Assembly (NCBI GenBank): GCA_004293365.1
Contig: RDYN01000017.1
Location: 1 to 55,641 of the forward strand
DNA from: Oscillatoriales cyanobacterium
Lineage (GTDB): Bacteria; Cyanobacteriota; Cyanobacteriia; Cyanobacteriales; Microcoleaceae
DNA: 55,641 nucleotides
Direction: 5' to 3'
Under the pieces are notes generated by a model, which searched no databases, was not told the DNA's origin, and saw only the letters and a program-made list of their open reading frames with translations. Of the stretch, positions 42,924 through 52,445 are shown piece by piece (position 1 is the stretch's first letter; the number at the start of each line of letters is the position of its first letter). A program made the translations under genes and the position numbers.

Positions 42924-43056
42924 GACACCATGTCCGGTAAAATAACCGCCATCTGGTTTGTAGTGAGGACTTTAGTCCTCTAATTTTCATGAGGACTAAA
43001 GTCCTCACTACCAACCAATTTAATTGTGGTAGTTCTCTTCGGACATGATATGAGAC
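42924..43056. repeat. Palindromic repeat family 1, most complete copy
   Basis: End repeats CACCATGTCCGGTAAAAT (42926-42943) and TCTTCGGACATGATAT (43036-43051) bracket the core. Core arms GGTTTGTAGTGAGGAC plus TTTAGTCCTC (42955-42980) and GAGGACTAAAGTCCTC plus ACTACCAACC (42991-43016) pair. The total is about 130 bp with no coding capacity, as in a MITE. It lies after the DUF1361 gene. Confidence 0.9.
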
Positions 43057-43152
43057 CAATCTCTTCCCTAAACTCCCAAATAAATTACTGCGGCAATCGC
43101 TAATAAAACTTGATATGTTATAAAAGCCGAAGTAGTTTTGCAAACAGCTAAG

Positions 43153-45126
43153 ATGAATCGATTTGACCGTCAGTTGTGGGAAAGATTTATTGCGATCGCT
43201 CAGCCTTACTTTTATCCTTTAGAGCCTGGGGGAGGCAGGATTTTTCTGGGATTAGTAGCGCTGTTGTTAATATTTCTGTTCGCTGCTATGTTTGTACTCA
43301 TCAGTGTTGTATGTTTGGGGGGTGCCGCTCTTTTTCCCGCTTTTTTCAATAATATTGCTGCTGGGTTAGTTAGTTTGTTGCAAGGAATTATTCATTCTCC
43401 CGCAATGCTCATTATTGCCTTGATGCTAATTATTCCTTTCAGCGCTTTTGTATTAATCAAAGGCAGAGTTATAGCGCATTGGCAGTCGTGGGCATTATTG
43501 GCTTTATTGCTGTTATTGTCCCTGTCTGTCAGCGGTTTGAATGTCATAATTAGTTACGTCAGTAACTTTTTCAACACAGCTCTATCAAAGAAAGACCAGC
43601 TCAATTATTGGAAGTATCTTTTTGTCTATGCAGGGGTTTTTGTAGTCGGCACTCCCATTGTGGTAATTTACCGCTACACCCAAGATAAATTCGCTCTCTA
43701 CTGGCGGGAATGGATGACAAATAAGTTTCTGAACAAGTATTTTAAGAATCGGGCTTATTACGAAATAAATTCACACAAGGAAATCGACAATCCCGACCAA
43801 AGAATTTCTGAAGATGTCAAATCGTTCACTGATACAAGTTTGACATTTATGCTGGCGATTCTGACTTCAATAATTACTATTATATCTTTCACAGGTATCC
43901 TGTGGTCAATCTCGAAACAACTTTCGATTTTCCTGATTATCTATGCTATGTTGGGCACGACCGCCAGTCTGATTTTTGGTCAAAGATTAGTGCCTCTGAA
44001 TTTCGAGCAACTTAAAAAAGAAGCTAATTTCCGCTACGGACTGGTTCACATTCGCGACAATGCTGAATCCATTGCCTTTTATGGGGGGGAAGAGCGAGAA
44101 TCGATGCAAATAAAGCAGCGGTTCGTGGAAGTATTCCGCAATTTTAATTTGCTAATTGGCTGGCAGCGAAATTTGGATTATTTTACAACTGGATACGGGT
44201 ATGCTGTGGTGATTATTCCGGCTTTGTTTCTCGCTCCTGCTTACTTTGCCGACAAAACTGATACGATCCAGTTTGGAGACATCACTCAGGCTGGTTTTGC
44301 TTTCCGTCAGGTTTTAGCCGCTTTTTCACTGATTGTCAGTCGCATTGAACCCCTTAGTTCTTTTGCAGCTAGCATCAATCGCTTGACTGTATTTACAGAT
44401 ACTTTGGAAGCAGAAAGGGCGGTATCTCGTGCAGGAGGAACTACTATAGATGTCGTAGTAGATTCTCAGTTGACGCTGGAACACGTTACTTTAGATACTC
44501 CCAAGCATCAAAAGACTTTGATTGAGGATTTGTCGGTAGCGGTGTCGCCGGGAGAAGGACTGTTAATTGTCGGTCAAAGCGGTTCTGGGAAGAGTTCTTT
44601 GCTGCGGGTTATTGCGGGTTTGTGGGACTCGGGAACGGGTCGTCTGGCGCGGCCGGAATTGGCAGAAATGCTGTTTTTGCCGCAGCGTCCTTATCTGATT
44701 TTGGGCAGTTTGCGATCGCAACTTCTGTATCCCAACACCAGCAGCGAGGTTGATGAGGAACAATTGCGCCGCGTTTTGGCATTAGTAAACTTAGCAGATT
44801 TGCCGGACAGATTGGGCGGTTTTGATGAGGCTTTAGATTGGGTAGAGATTTTGTCCCTGGGAGAACAGCAGCGTTTAGCTTTTGCTAGATTGTTGTTGAC
44901 CCAACCGCGATATGCTATTTTGGATGAGGCGACAAGTGCTTTGGATTTGAAGAACGAGCAACTTTTATACGAACAGTTGCAAGCCACTAAAACTACATTT
45001 GTGAGTGTCGGCCACCGATTGAGTTTGTTGAAATATCACCAGCAGGTTTTGGAACTTTTGGGTGATGGGAGTTGGCGGCTGCTTTCTGCCGAAAAATACC
45101 GCGCTAGTACGAAGGTTTTTGGCTGA
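43153..45126 (+). CDS. ABC transporter, SbmA/BacA-like fused permease-ATPase
   Basis: About 657 residues. The N-terminal half has six hydrophobic helices of the ABC_membrane_2 type (SbmA/BacA/ABCD family), with the typical loop WREWMTNKFLNKYFKNRAYY and DNPDQRISEDVKSF. The ATPase has Walker A GQSGSGKSS, the signature LSLGEQQRLAFAR, Walker B YAILDEATSALD, and a switch His in SVGHRLS. Relatives import peptides, bleomycin or cobalamin, or transport acyl-CoA, so the substrate is open. The ATG at 43153 (MNRFDRQLWERF) is better than the upstream TTG at 43138. It is flanked by palindromic repeats on both sides. Confidence 0.88.
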   Translation: MNRFDRQLWERFIAIAQPYFYPLEPGGGRIFLGLVALLLIFLFAAMFVLISVVCLGGAALFPAFFNNIAAGLVSLLQGIIHSPAMLIIALMLIIPFSAFVLIKGRVIAHWQSWALLALLLLLSLSVSGLNVIISYVSNFFNTALSKKDQLNYWKYLFVYAGVFVVGTPIVVIYRYTQDKFALYWREWMTNKFLNKYFKNRAYYEINSHKEIDNPDQRISEDVKSFTDTSLTFMLAILTSIITIISFTGILWSISKQLSIFLIIYAMLGTTASLIFGQRLVPLNFEQLKKEANFRYGLVHIRDNAESIAFYGGEERESMQIKQRFVEVFRNFNLLIGWQRNLDYFTTGYGYAVVIIPALFLAPAYFADKTDTIQFGDITQAGFAFRQVLAAFSLIVSRIEPLSSFAASINRLTVFTDTLEAERAVSRAGGTTIDVVVDSQLTLEHVTLDTPKHQKTLIEDLSVAVSPGEGLLIVGQSGSGKSSLLRVIAGLWDSGTGRLARPELAEMLFLPQRPYLILGSLRSQLLYPNTSSEVDEEQLRRVLALVNLADLPDRLGGFDEALDWVEILSLGEQQRLAFARLLLTQPRYAILDEATSALDLKNEQLLYEQLQATKTTFVSVGHRLSLLKYHQQVLELLGDGSWRLLSAEKYRASTKVFG

Positions 45127-45142
45127 TAGAGCGCTGCTACAG

Positions 45143-45275
45143 ATGATATCATGTCCGGTAAAAAAATAATGATCGGGTTGGTAGTGAGGACTTCAGTCCT
45201 CATCCAATGAAAGGACTGAAGTCCTCACTACCAACCTGTTCGCTGGCTGTTGTTCTATCTGACATAATAGGACTG
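45143..45275. repeat. Palindromic repeat family 1 with left end repeat
   Basis: Left end GATATCATGTCCGGTAAA (45145-45162). Core arms GGTTGGTAGTGAGGACTTCA and its partner AAGGACTGAAGTCCTC plus ACTACCAACC (45176-45236). The right end is weakened (CTGACATAATAGG). No gene is seen in the rest of the 45127-45489 interval apart from A/T-rich promoter-like DNA before 45490. Confidence 0.85.
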
Positions 45276-45489
45276 ATTGCATCACTGATTGCATCATGGT
45301 TTGGATCGCAGTTTATTCAGTTGCATTCTTTTTTTGAAGTAGTACCAAAATCGATGATAGGGTATAAATATCTCAAACTGCCCGAAAAACCGACAAGCAA
45401 GCTGAAGATTGACAGATTCAATTGTTCGCCCGCGAGAACTCAGAGAATATAATAGAAGATAGATTTTTAGTACAGGCGAGATTCCTACC

Positions 45490-47133
45490 TTGACTACTCC
45501 GATTCCTCAAAACTTTGTGCAAACGATCGCGAAAGAGCGCGGTGTCACAGATGCCGAGTTAGAGACTGTGTTTATGGCTCTCGACGGGCAATCTACGGCT
45601 ACCATCGCAACCAAGCTTGGCATTAGCGACATCGCAGTTCGCAAAAGACTAGGCGAAGTTTACAAAAAGTTTCAGATTGCGGGGAACGGCCCTGGAAAGC
45701 TCTCGGAATTGAGGCATCAGTTGCTATTTTCATACCACACGGAGCAGGGTTCGATTGATTTTAGTCGAGGTAAAGGATCTCTGTTCAATATGCCGATCGC
45801 GCGCCGACAGGAAGATTGGGGCCAAGCACCGGATGTTACAGTTTTTTACGGGCGGACTGAAGAATTAACTACTTTAAAGCAGTGGATTGTATCCGATAAT
45901 TGTCGCGCAGTAGCGCTGCTGGGTTTGGCCGGTAGCGGCAAAACAACTCTGTCGGTGCAGTTAGCAAAACAGGTACAGCAGGAGTTTGATTTTGTGATTT
46001 GGCGATCGCTGCGATCGGCACCAACAGCATCCGACTTCCTCACGGGCTTAATTCAACTTTTTGCTAACCAACAAAAGTCCGCTCTGCCCTTAGCGGATCC
46101 CTCGCAGGCGATCGACTTTAACGGCAAAATTTCGCGCCTAGTCGAGTATCTCCGCAAGCAGCGCTGTCTGATAATTTTAGACGATTTTGAAGCAGTGCTC
46201 AAACCAGAAGAACTAGCGGGACATTACCGCGAAGGCTGTGAAGGATATCGAGATTTAATTGTGCGGCTCTGTGAAGTCAATCACCAGAGCTGTTTTGTCC
46301 TAGTTAGTGCCGAAGAACCTACGGAAATGGCTTTGCTAGCTGGAGAAAAAGTCCGGTTTTTAAAGCCGGCTATTTCCGAGGAAATAGCCCGAGGTATTTT
46401 CAAAGAAAAAGGTTTGTACGCCCCAGATAGAGAATGGGAAATATTGTTAGCCCGGTACGGAGGCAATCTGTTAGCCATGAAGATTGTGGCGACAACGATT
46501 CACGAGTTTTTCGAGGGAAATATTGTCAAATTTTTGGAAGCGACGGCGTTATTTATTGAAGAACACATCAGCAATTTACTCGCGCAGCAGTTCGATCGAA
46601 TGTCAAATTCAGAACAAGAGATTTCCTACTGGCTGGCTATTGCTCAAAGTCCGATTTCCCTAGCTACTTTGCGAGAGCAGATGTTAGTCAATTCGTCCCT
46701 TTCCGATTTGCTAAAAAATCTCGATTCTCTCGGCCGTCGCTTTCTCATCGAAAAAATCAGTGCAGGCGGGCAAACTGTTTTTAGGCTTCAGCCTTTAATC
46801 GTGCAATATGTAACCGAAAGATTAGTCGAGCAGATTCAAGTGGAGATTTTGGAGATAGTCAAAACGCAAGGAATAGAAAGAATGTGGCTGTTAAAAACTC
46901 ACAATCTTAGTACGAGTGTTGCTCAACAAAAAGAAAGTAAAGAGGCTCGCACTCGCTCAATTGTAGAATTAGTTAAAAATCGGCTGCAAGTGTTGTTCCT
47001 GAAAACTGTAGGTTCGGAAGCACCGCTAAATATCCTGACGAAAGTTGCTTCGGGGCTGGAAGATAAATCGATGCTTGAGGTGGGATATGCTAGGGAAAAT
47101 CTAGCCCAGATTATTGCAGAAATTCGGCGCTAG
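45490..47133 (+). CDS. STAND NTPase with N-terminal HTH and NB-ARC domain
   Basis: 547-residue signalling ATPase. Residues about 15-70 contain an HTH-like unit (ELETVFMALDGQSTATIATK then LGISDIAVRKRLGEVY) found at the N-terminus of many cyanobacterial NB-ARC proteins. The NB-ARC ATPase follows: Walker A GLAGSGKTT (about 146-154), Walker B CLIILDDFEAVL, and a GxP-like and winged-helix region to about residue 440. Most relatives continue into WD40 or TPR sensor repeats; this one ends about 100 residues after the winged helix in a helical tail, so the usual sensor is absent. The start is TTG at 45490; no better start is seen. It may be a regulator or part of a defence module, but no effector domain is visible. 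Confidence 0.8.
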   Translation: MTTPIPQNFVQTIAKERGVTDAELETVFMALDGQSTATIATKLGISDIAVRKRLGEVYKKFQIAGNGPGKLSELRHQLLFSYHTEQGSIDFSRGKGSLFNMPIARRQEDWGQAPDVTVFYGRTEELTTLKQWIVSDNCRAVALLGLAGSGKTTLSVQLAKQVQQEFDFVIWRSLRSAPTASDFLTGLIQLFANQQKSALPLADPSQAIDFNGKISRLVEYLRKQRCLIILDDFEAVLKPEELAGHYREGCEGYRDLIVRLCEVNHQSCFVLVSAEEPTEMALLAGEKVRFLKPAISEEIARGIFKEKGLYAPDREWEILLARYGGNLLAMKIVATTIHEFFEGNIVKFLEATALFIEEHISNLLAQQFDRMSNSEQEISYWLAIAQSPISLATLREQMLVNSSLSDLLKNLDSLGRRFLIEKISAGGQTVFRLQPLIVQYVTERLVEQIQVEILEIVKTQGIERMWLLKTHNLSTSVAQQKESKEARTRSIVELVKNRLQVLFLKTVGSEAPLNILTKVASGLEDKSMLEVGYARENLAQIIAEIRR

Positions 47134-47171
47134 TATCAGAGCCTGCAAATTACAATTATGAAAAATACTGC

Positions 47172-47363
47172 CCTAGTATTTGTAGGGTGTGTCGCCCTGA
47201 AAAATCCGTAAATTCAATCGACTTTTCGAGCGGCGACGCACCTTAGGAATGAAAATTTAATAACTTACAGTTTTTATGCTTCTTGTGGAACGGGCGAGAC
47301 GCCCGTCCTTTCTGTACGGGCGAGACGCCCGTTCCACTTTCAAGAGTGTAAATTATTTAATTT
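47172..47363. repeat. TAGGGTGTGTC repeat and palindromic repeat family 2
   Basis: TTGTAGGGTGTGTCGCC (47173-47189) faces GGCGACGCACCTTA (47232-47245). Next is a family 2 element (47253-47363, about 111 bp) with ends AAATTTAATAACTTACA / TGTAAATTATTTAATTT and a central stem GTGGAACGGGCGAGACGCCC with its complement. Its stem sequence differs from the 13.5 kb copy, yet both are perfectly paired. Confidence 0.85.
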
Positions 47364-47445
47364 GCGCTCCTTAGATGATATTTGAGAAAACAAGGGGAAA
47401 AATTGTTTTGTCGCAATATTGTTCAACTGTATAATAAACTTTATC

Positions 47446-47510
47446 CGTTTGTAGCGCGGACTTAAGTCCGCTCTTCGGCTGCGGACTTAAGTCCGCACTA
47501 CAAACCGTTT
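47446..47510. repeat. Palindromic repeat family 1, TTAA variant
   Basis: Arms CGTTTGTAGCGCGGAC plus TTAAGTCCGC and GCGGACTTAAGTCCGC plus ACTACAAACCG. The centre of each arm is a perfect TTAA dyad here. It lies between two convergent genes. The remainder of 47134-47830 holds TAGGGTGCGTC-type fragments (47637-47740) and no gene. Confidence 0.85.
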
Positions 47511-47763
47511 TTGTTATGGCGATCGACCAGAAATGAAATGATATGATAGGTCAACCGCAAATGTCAATCAAAGAAATACAGATCGACGCAGATTCATTTT
47601 AAATCAAAATAGTTTGTGAATGAATGGAAGAAGTCTAAGGTGCATCCTGCGTGGTGCGTCGCTACTCGAAAAGTCGATTTTTTCGCATAAATCTGCGATC
47701 GCGACGCACCCTAGGATTCTTCGACGCACCCTACCCTTACTTGGTTGCCGAACTTCCTTCTAC

Positions 47764-47797
47764 AAAAAAAACGATCGCCCTTTAACAAAAGCGATCG
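47764..47797 (-). terminator. ndhD terminator made of HIP1-like halves
   Basis: Read leftward: CGATCGC (47797-47791), a ~12 nt loop, GCGATCG (47778-47772), then a run of U (47771-47764). It lies 33 bp past the ndhD stop. The stem is formed by a GCGATCGC octamer and a near copy. Confidence 0.75.
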
Positions 47798-47830
47798 CCC
47801 AATTTTCAGCAAAAACAGAATTGGATAAAA

Positions 47831-49561
47831 TTATTTGACAATCCCAAAAGCCGATGCAGATTCAGAGCCTGTAATTTTGCCCAAAGCAGGTGCTTTTGAA
47901 ACTTGGGCAATTTTGGGAGCCAAAAAGCCCTTCGCATAAATCTGAGGATTTTGTTGAACGATGAGGGTGTAAGATTGGCGGACTTCGGCGTTAACAGCCA
48001 CAGTCTTCGCGTCGTAAGCCTGCATCGCCATGTTTGGATAAAAACCAATGCCGACAATCGGAATCAAGAAGCAAAATGCGATCGCCACTTCGCGAGGTTT
48101 AGCATCGATAAACGGTGCATCACCAGGCAAAACGCAACTATTACCGAAACAAACCGCTGCATCCAGATTTTCTCGCTGATTCCGCAAATCTAGATCTTCA
48201 AGATCGCAAGCTGCCAATGTTCCGCAGTTGTAAAATAACTGTCGCAGCATCGAGAGCAAATAAATCGGTGTCAAAATCAGTCCCACTGCCGCCAGGAACA
48301 CTATTACTGCGCGGAAAGAAGTACCGTAAATATCGCTAGTTGCGACGCCCACAAACACGGAGAGTTCGCTAGCAAAACCGCTCATACCGGGGAGTGCCAA
48401 AGAAGCCATCGCGCCCGCCGTAAACAAGGCAAACACTTTCGGCATCACTTTCCCAATCTCGCCCATCTCGTCCATGATCATGGTGTGGGTGCGATCGTAA
48501 GTCACGCCAGCCAGGAAAAACAATACTGAGGCGATCAAACCGTGGGAAATCATTTGCAGCATCGCCCCGTTGATTCCCAAATCCGTGAAGGAAGCAATAC
48601 CCAACAACACGAATCCCATGTGAGAAATCGACGAGTTCGCCAAGCGGCGCTTCATGTTCGTTTGCCCGAAGGAATTCAGCGCGCCGTAGATAATGTTAAC
48701 TACGCCGAGCACCGCCATAATCGGTGCAAAGTAAACGTGTGCTTTCGGAAGAAGTTCCAAATTCAGGCGAATCAGTCCGTAGCCGCCCATTTTCAGCAAC
48801 ACGCCGGCCAGAATCATCGACACAGGAGAAGATGCTTCGCCGTGGGCGTCAGGCAGCCATGTGTGGAAGGGGAAAATCGCGAGTTTCACGCCGAAGGCAA
48901 TCAACAATCCCGCATAAAGTAGGATTTCTAAACCTAGCGGGTAATCCTTCAAGCCGAGTTCTACCATGTCGAAGGTGAGGTTTCCTCCGCCGTAGAATGC
49001 CATTGCTAAGGCAGCGACGAGAATAAAGATGGAAGCGCCGGCGGTGTAAATCAAGAATTTGGTAGCTGCGTAGCGGCGGTTTTGTCCGCCCCAAATCGAG
49101 ATTAGCAAGTACACGGGAATTAGTTCTAATTCCCAGACAATGAACAGCAGCATGATGTCTTGGGCGACAAATACTCCGATTTGTGCCGAGTACATCACCA
49201 GCATTAGGAAGTAGAAGAGTCGCGGCTTGCGATCGACTTCCCATGCAGCAAAAATGGATAGCGTCGTCACCAATCCTGCCAACAACACCAGCGGAACTGA
49301 CAGCCCGTCAACCGAAACATACCAGTTGAGGCCTAAAGAAGGTATCCAGGGATATTGCTCGACGATTTGGAAAGTGGAGATGCTGGGATCGTAGTGCGTC
49401 AAAAACACCCAGCACATTAATACAAAGTCTGTAATGCCTACGCCCAGCGCATACCAGCGCACGGTTTTGCCGTCTGTATCGGGCAGAAAAGGGATGGCGA
49501 GGGAAGCTACGAGGGGTAGCATGACAATCGCGGTCAGCCAAGGAAATTGATCCGCTATCAT
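47831..49561 (-). CDS. ndhD: NDH-1 subunit NdhD (NAD(P)H-quinone oxidoreductase chain 4)
   Basis: 576-residue proton-pumping subunit of the photosynthetic NDH-1 complex in the thylakoid membrane, used for respiration and cyclic electron flow. About 14 helices are present. Diagnostic parts are [20 protein letters not shown] (with the conserved Glu), [20 protein letters not shown] (Lys and His of the half-channel) and [19 protein letters not shown] Cys-bearing hydrophilic loop (about 455-500, with [20 protein letters not shown]) and a ~50 residue tail lengthen it over typical 525-540 residue NdhD. The ATG at 49561 is clear. No ndhF or other ndh gene is in the window, so this is a stand-alone ndhD; which paralogue (D1 or D2) is not decided, though the sequence is nearer the D1/D2 than the CO2-uptake D3/D4 type by impression. 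Confidence 0.93.
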   Translation of the reverse strand: MIADQFPWLTAIVMLPLVASLAIPFLPDTDGKTVRWYALGVGITDFVLMCWVFLTHYDPSISTFQIVEQYPWIPSLGLNWYVSVDGLSVPLVLLAGLVTTLSIFAAWEVDRKPRLFYFLMLVMYSAQIGVFVAQDIMLLFIVWELELIPVYLLISIWGGQNRRYAATKFLIYTAGASIFILVAALAMAFYGGGNLTFDMVELGLKDYPLGLEILLYAGLLIAFGVKLAIFPFHTWLPDAHGEASSPVSMILAGVLLKMGGYGLIRLNLELLPKAHVYFAPIMAVLGVVNIIYGALNSFGQTNMKRRLANSSISHMGFVLLGIASFTDLGINGAMLQMISHGLIASVLFFLAGVTYDRTHTMIMDEMGEIGKVMPKVFALFTAGAMASLALPGMSGFASELSVFVGVATSDIYGTSFRAVIVFLAAVGLILTPIYLLSMLRQLFYNCGTLAACDLEDLDLRNQRENLDAAVCFGNSCVLPGDAPFIDAKPREVAIAFCFLIPIVGIGFYPNMAMQAYDAKTVAVNAEVRQSYTLIVQQNPQIYAKGFLAPKIAQVSKAPALGKITGSESASAFGIVK

Positions 49562-49720
49562 GATATTGAGAATAAATACTTAGTTGAAAGTTACGACAAT
49601 TATAATACTTAATTTAATAAAAATTTAAGATTTGCAAATATTTCTTTGTAACAACATCGGAACTGGCTATAATACACAGATTGCGATAAATGTCAAGAGC
49701 TTTTTCGATTAAAAATATAA

Positions 49721-49788
49721 GGTACGTTGTTGCGCTTGGGCGCTCTTTTCCACAACATGAAAGAGCGCTCAAGCGCAACAACGTACCT
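49721..49788. repeat. 28 bp inverted repeat 3' of the DUF4079 gene
   Basis: GGTACGTTGTTGCGCTTGGG plus CGCTCTTT (49721-49748) and its complement (49760-49787) pair with one G-U-type mismatch around an 11 nt loop. It lies about 20 bp past the leftward gene's stop, so it may end that transcript. Confidence 0.85.
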
Positions 49789-49806
49789 AAAAAGTAATCC
49801 GATCGC

Positions 49807-50508
49807 TCAAGGCTTTGGGCAAGTCTTATTGGCGAAGTCACAGCTATAAATATAAGGTTTCTGCCAGCTCAGAGGAATTTCTAATAAATCCCTGGTTCCG
49901 GTCATTCCCAGTCCCAGAAACAGCAGCACAGCGATCGAGTTCAAGATGACATGGACAGTGCGCCAGCGATTCGATCGATCTTTGTAAATGTCTTGAACGA
50001 TCGCCAGGGAGAAAACCATCAGCAGCGCAGCAGCTATACCAATATAGTAGTGAGACCAATACCATTCATCGCTGCGCCGAAAAACGCCATCTTGAGCGCC
50101 AAGAATCACCAAGCCAGCACCCGTCAATGTCGCAAATACGCCGCGCCACATAGCAGGTGTCGATCGATATAACATGACCAAAGAGGCGATCGTGGCCACA
50201 AACATCAGCACAATGAAAATGACCTGAAACGAGTTTTTGCTCCAAACATCCTTGCTCAAAATATGCTCAAAAATAGCGTAGCCCAAACCCAACAGCGTCA
50301 CTCCTACCACAGATCCCGACAGAATTTTACCTGCTTTGACGTGTTCTGAACCGACTGCTGGGGGAATTTTGCTCTTATCCCCGGATGCAATTTGCTGGCG
50401 GCGCTGCCTAGTTTGCCAAGCCATATTCAGCACAATACCCAGCATCGGAAAAACGATCGCCACAGCTAAAACAGGATGAACCAAAGCCATAAAATCTTTA
50501 AATTCCAT
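49807..50508 (-). CDS. DUF4079 membrane protein
   Basis: 233-residue protein with five or six hydrophobic helices, of the DUF4079 family found in cyanobacteria and plastid lineages; function unknown. It begins MEFKDFMALVHPVLAVAIVF, with a conserved His in the first helix, and has a soluble loop (RQQIASGDKSKIPPAVGSEHVKAG region) that is characteristic of the family. Paired His residues in helices suggest a possible haem or quinone site, which is inference only. The end (SWQKPYIYSCDFANKTCPKP) has two Cys outside the membrane. The ATG at 50508 is used. ndhD follows 240 bp further left on the same strand. Confidence 0.82.
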   Translation of the reverse strand: MEFKDFMALVHPVLAVAIVFPMLGIVLNMAWQTRQRRQQIASGDKSKIPPAVGSEHVKAGKILSGSVVGVTLLGLGYAIFEHILSKDVWSKNSFQVIFIVLMFVATIASLVMLYRSTPAMWRGVFATLTGAGLVILGAQDGVFRRSDEWYWSHYYIGIAAALLMVFSLAIVQDIYKDRSNRWRTVHVILNSIAVLLFLGLGMTGTRDLLEIPLSWQKPYIYSCDFANKTCPKP

Positions 50509-50779
50509 AAAGCACTTTTTCCTTCTTAAACTGGATAAAACTAAACTTTTGAGATTTTCACGAAATCGATCGCCCGATCGCGATAGAACAAAACGCGAGG
50601 CTTCAATAAAATCCCAAATAGCAGGAAGAGAGACTTTAACTCACCCGCTAAAATAACCGAACCGAACATGACGGTATTGGCGATCGGTATCCGGTGGCTG
50701 GAGGCACTGTCTCGACGGTGCAAGCCCAAATAATTAAGCCGTGAAGTCATATTTTTTCAGAAATTTTTATGAATTGGCG

Positions 50780-50945
50780 TCAAGCACAGGCTTTCGGGCC
50801 TGTGCCACCAGAGTTCAGATTGCTTGTGGGGTGGGCGTCCCGCCCGCCCTTGTCAACCAAAGGCTTTCGGGCCTGTGCCACCAGACATCAGATTTATTGT
50901 GGGGTGGGCGGGAGAACCCGCCCTTCAAAAACTTATTAGCAGTGG
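50780..50945. repeat. GGCTTTCGGGCCTGTGCCACCAG direct repeat with GGGTGGGCG segments
   Basis: The phrase GGCTTTCGGGCCTGTGCCAC occurs at about 50790 and again at about 50862. Each is followed by a TGTGGGGTGGGCG segment with a CCCGCCC partner, related to the stem of repeat family 2. No gene was accepted in 50509-50991; a 69-codon leftward frame at 50541-50750 has no domain. Confidence 0.7.
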
Positions 50946-50991
50946 TGCAAGATGTGAGTTTGAGGCAAGTATGATGGTTCAACCAAACGGT

Positions 50992-51390
50992 TCATGAGTA
51001 CCCGTGCATAACTTTTATTTTAGCCGATCGAAACAGTTCTTTGTTATTCAGAATAGCCGGCCAATTCTTGTTTGCTAAAGCAATGTGACCGGGAATATCA
51101 CCCATCCACTGTGCCTGTACTTTCTTGTCGTAGTTGAGATCGAGCTTCCCATTAACAATTTTCCAGGCGTCAGGCTGGGTGACAACAAGATTGCCTTCAC
51201 TGGCAGCTTGGGCGCAATATCCACCGTATTGAGGAGCATACTTTTCAGGATTTTTAGCAAACATATCACGGTTTGGTGCACTTGCAAACATCCAAGTTAT
51301 TCCATGCCAATTATGTTTAAATTGGGTAACTCCCATCACTAATTTGCTTTGGGTGAAATAGGCTGCGACATCCTGACCATCAAGAACCAC
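50992..51390 (-). pseudogene. YHS-domain protein lacking its N-terminus
   Basis: 132-codon frame. The YHS unit is good (LDGQDVAAYFTQSKLVMGVT, then FASAPNRDMFAKNPEKYAPQ and YGGYCAQAASEG), a short metal-linked domain usually found in exported proteins of about 150-180 residues. The only starts are GTG within the conserved part; a stop lies a few codons before, so the signal peptide and first strand are missing. This is most likely a 5'-truncated gene. An assembly or sequencing error upstream could also explain it. Confidence 0.65.
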
Positions 51391-51512
51391 ACCTTTTTCG
51401 GTATTATTTGGTCAGGTGCGGCTCTGTGAGATTGTCAATTTTTATGCGGGGATTTTCGATCGCGACGCACCCTACGGCTACGGCTAGTGTTGCATAAAAA
51501 CTCGGTTTATAC

Positions 51513-52445
51513 TCACGGGTGCGTAAGTCCTACAGTCAAGAGTTGTTCGGCGAAAGATGCAATTAGAGTAAAATCGGTCAATTGCGAGAGCCATTTTTGC
51601 GGTATAGCAGATTCGCCGTAAAAAGCCCCCGCCAACTGTCCGTAAACCGCACCAGTTGTATCCGCATCGTCGCCCAAATTTACGGCCAACAAACACCCTT
51701 CGGCAAAAGACGAACTGTTATAAAACGCCCACAGTGCGGCCTCCAAAGACTTAACGACATAACCAGTACCCTTAATTTCAGGAGGTTGTCGCCGTTTAAA
51801 AGAACCCGCCGCTATTTCATCGATTTCTGCTACCAGGGGGTGCGCGGCCCAATATTCGGCGATCGCACAATATCTTTCCGAAAGCAAAACTTCTTTACTA
51901 ACTCCATTGACAGCCCCCGCAATTAAAGTACCGAAATAGTGGCAAGCATCGACGCAAGTAGCAGCGCCGTGAGTAGTGCGAGAACTTTCTCCAGATTTTT
52001 CTATGACTTCTAAAGGATTTTTAGCATAAAACAAAGGTACGGGAGCCAAACGCATAATCGAACCATTTCCAGCAGTCCAAGATTCGGTAGCACCGCAGTA
52101 AGGCTTTTTTGTATCTTCAAACTGCCAAAGTGCTTGTTGAACCGTATTGCCAATATCAAAACACTCGCCCGTACTGCTCAAATGTCCGTCTATACACCAC
52201 TTCAGATAAGTTTCTAATTGATGGACTGGATCGAAACCTTTTTTTTCAATCAAACTTTCAGCTAAACAAAGTGCCATTGATGTATCATCCGTCCACTGTC
52301 CCGGTTGCAGGCGAAAAGGGCCGCCGCCAACCATATCGTTAATAGGCTCAAAGGTTCCGGGGCGACAAAATTCTAAAGTTGTTCCCAAAGCATCGCCAAC
52401 TGCCAAACCGATCAGACTGCCGCGATAACGTTCTATTTGCTGCAT
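51513..52445 (-). CDS. ADP-ribosylglycohydrolase family protein
   Basis: 310-residue DraG-like hydrolase with two Mg or Mn ions. The metal-binding motifs are [17 protein letters not shown] near residue 52 and [20 protein letters not shown] near residue 256. The opening [20 protein letters not shown] is standard. Family members remove ADP-ribose from Arg, Asn, DNA or small molecules; nitrogenase DraG is one case but no nif or draT genes are here. Interestingly another protein in the window (20114-21070) has a possible ADP-ribosyltransferase-like tail, but a link is speculation. ATG at 52445. Not in an operon. Confidence 0.88.
   Translation of the reverse strand: MQQIERYRGSLIGLAVGDALGTTLEFCRPGTFEPINDMVGGGPFRLQPGQWTDDTSMALCLAESLIEKKGFDPVHQLETYLKWCIDGHLSSTGECFDIGNTVQQALWQFEDTKKPYCGATESWTAGNGSIMRLAPVPLFYAKNPLEVIEKSGESSRTTHGAATCVDACHYFGTLIAGAVNGVSKEVLLSERYCAIAEYWAAHPLVAEIDEIAAGSFKRRQPPEIKGTGYVVKSLEAALWAFYNSSSFAEGCLLAVNLGDDADTTGAVYGQLAGAFYGESAIPQKWLSQLTDFTLIASFAEQLLTVGLTHP

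Noticed and set aside
50541-50750. 69-codon leftward ORF upstream of the DUF4079 gene
   Set aside because: No known domain and no signal; could be real only if conserved, which cannot be checked here.
51513-52445. Nitrogenase-regulating DraG
   Set aside because: No draT or nif genes; the family is broad, so only the general hydrolase is called.
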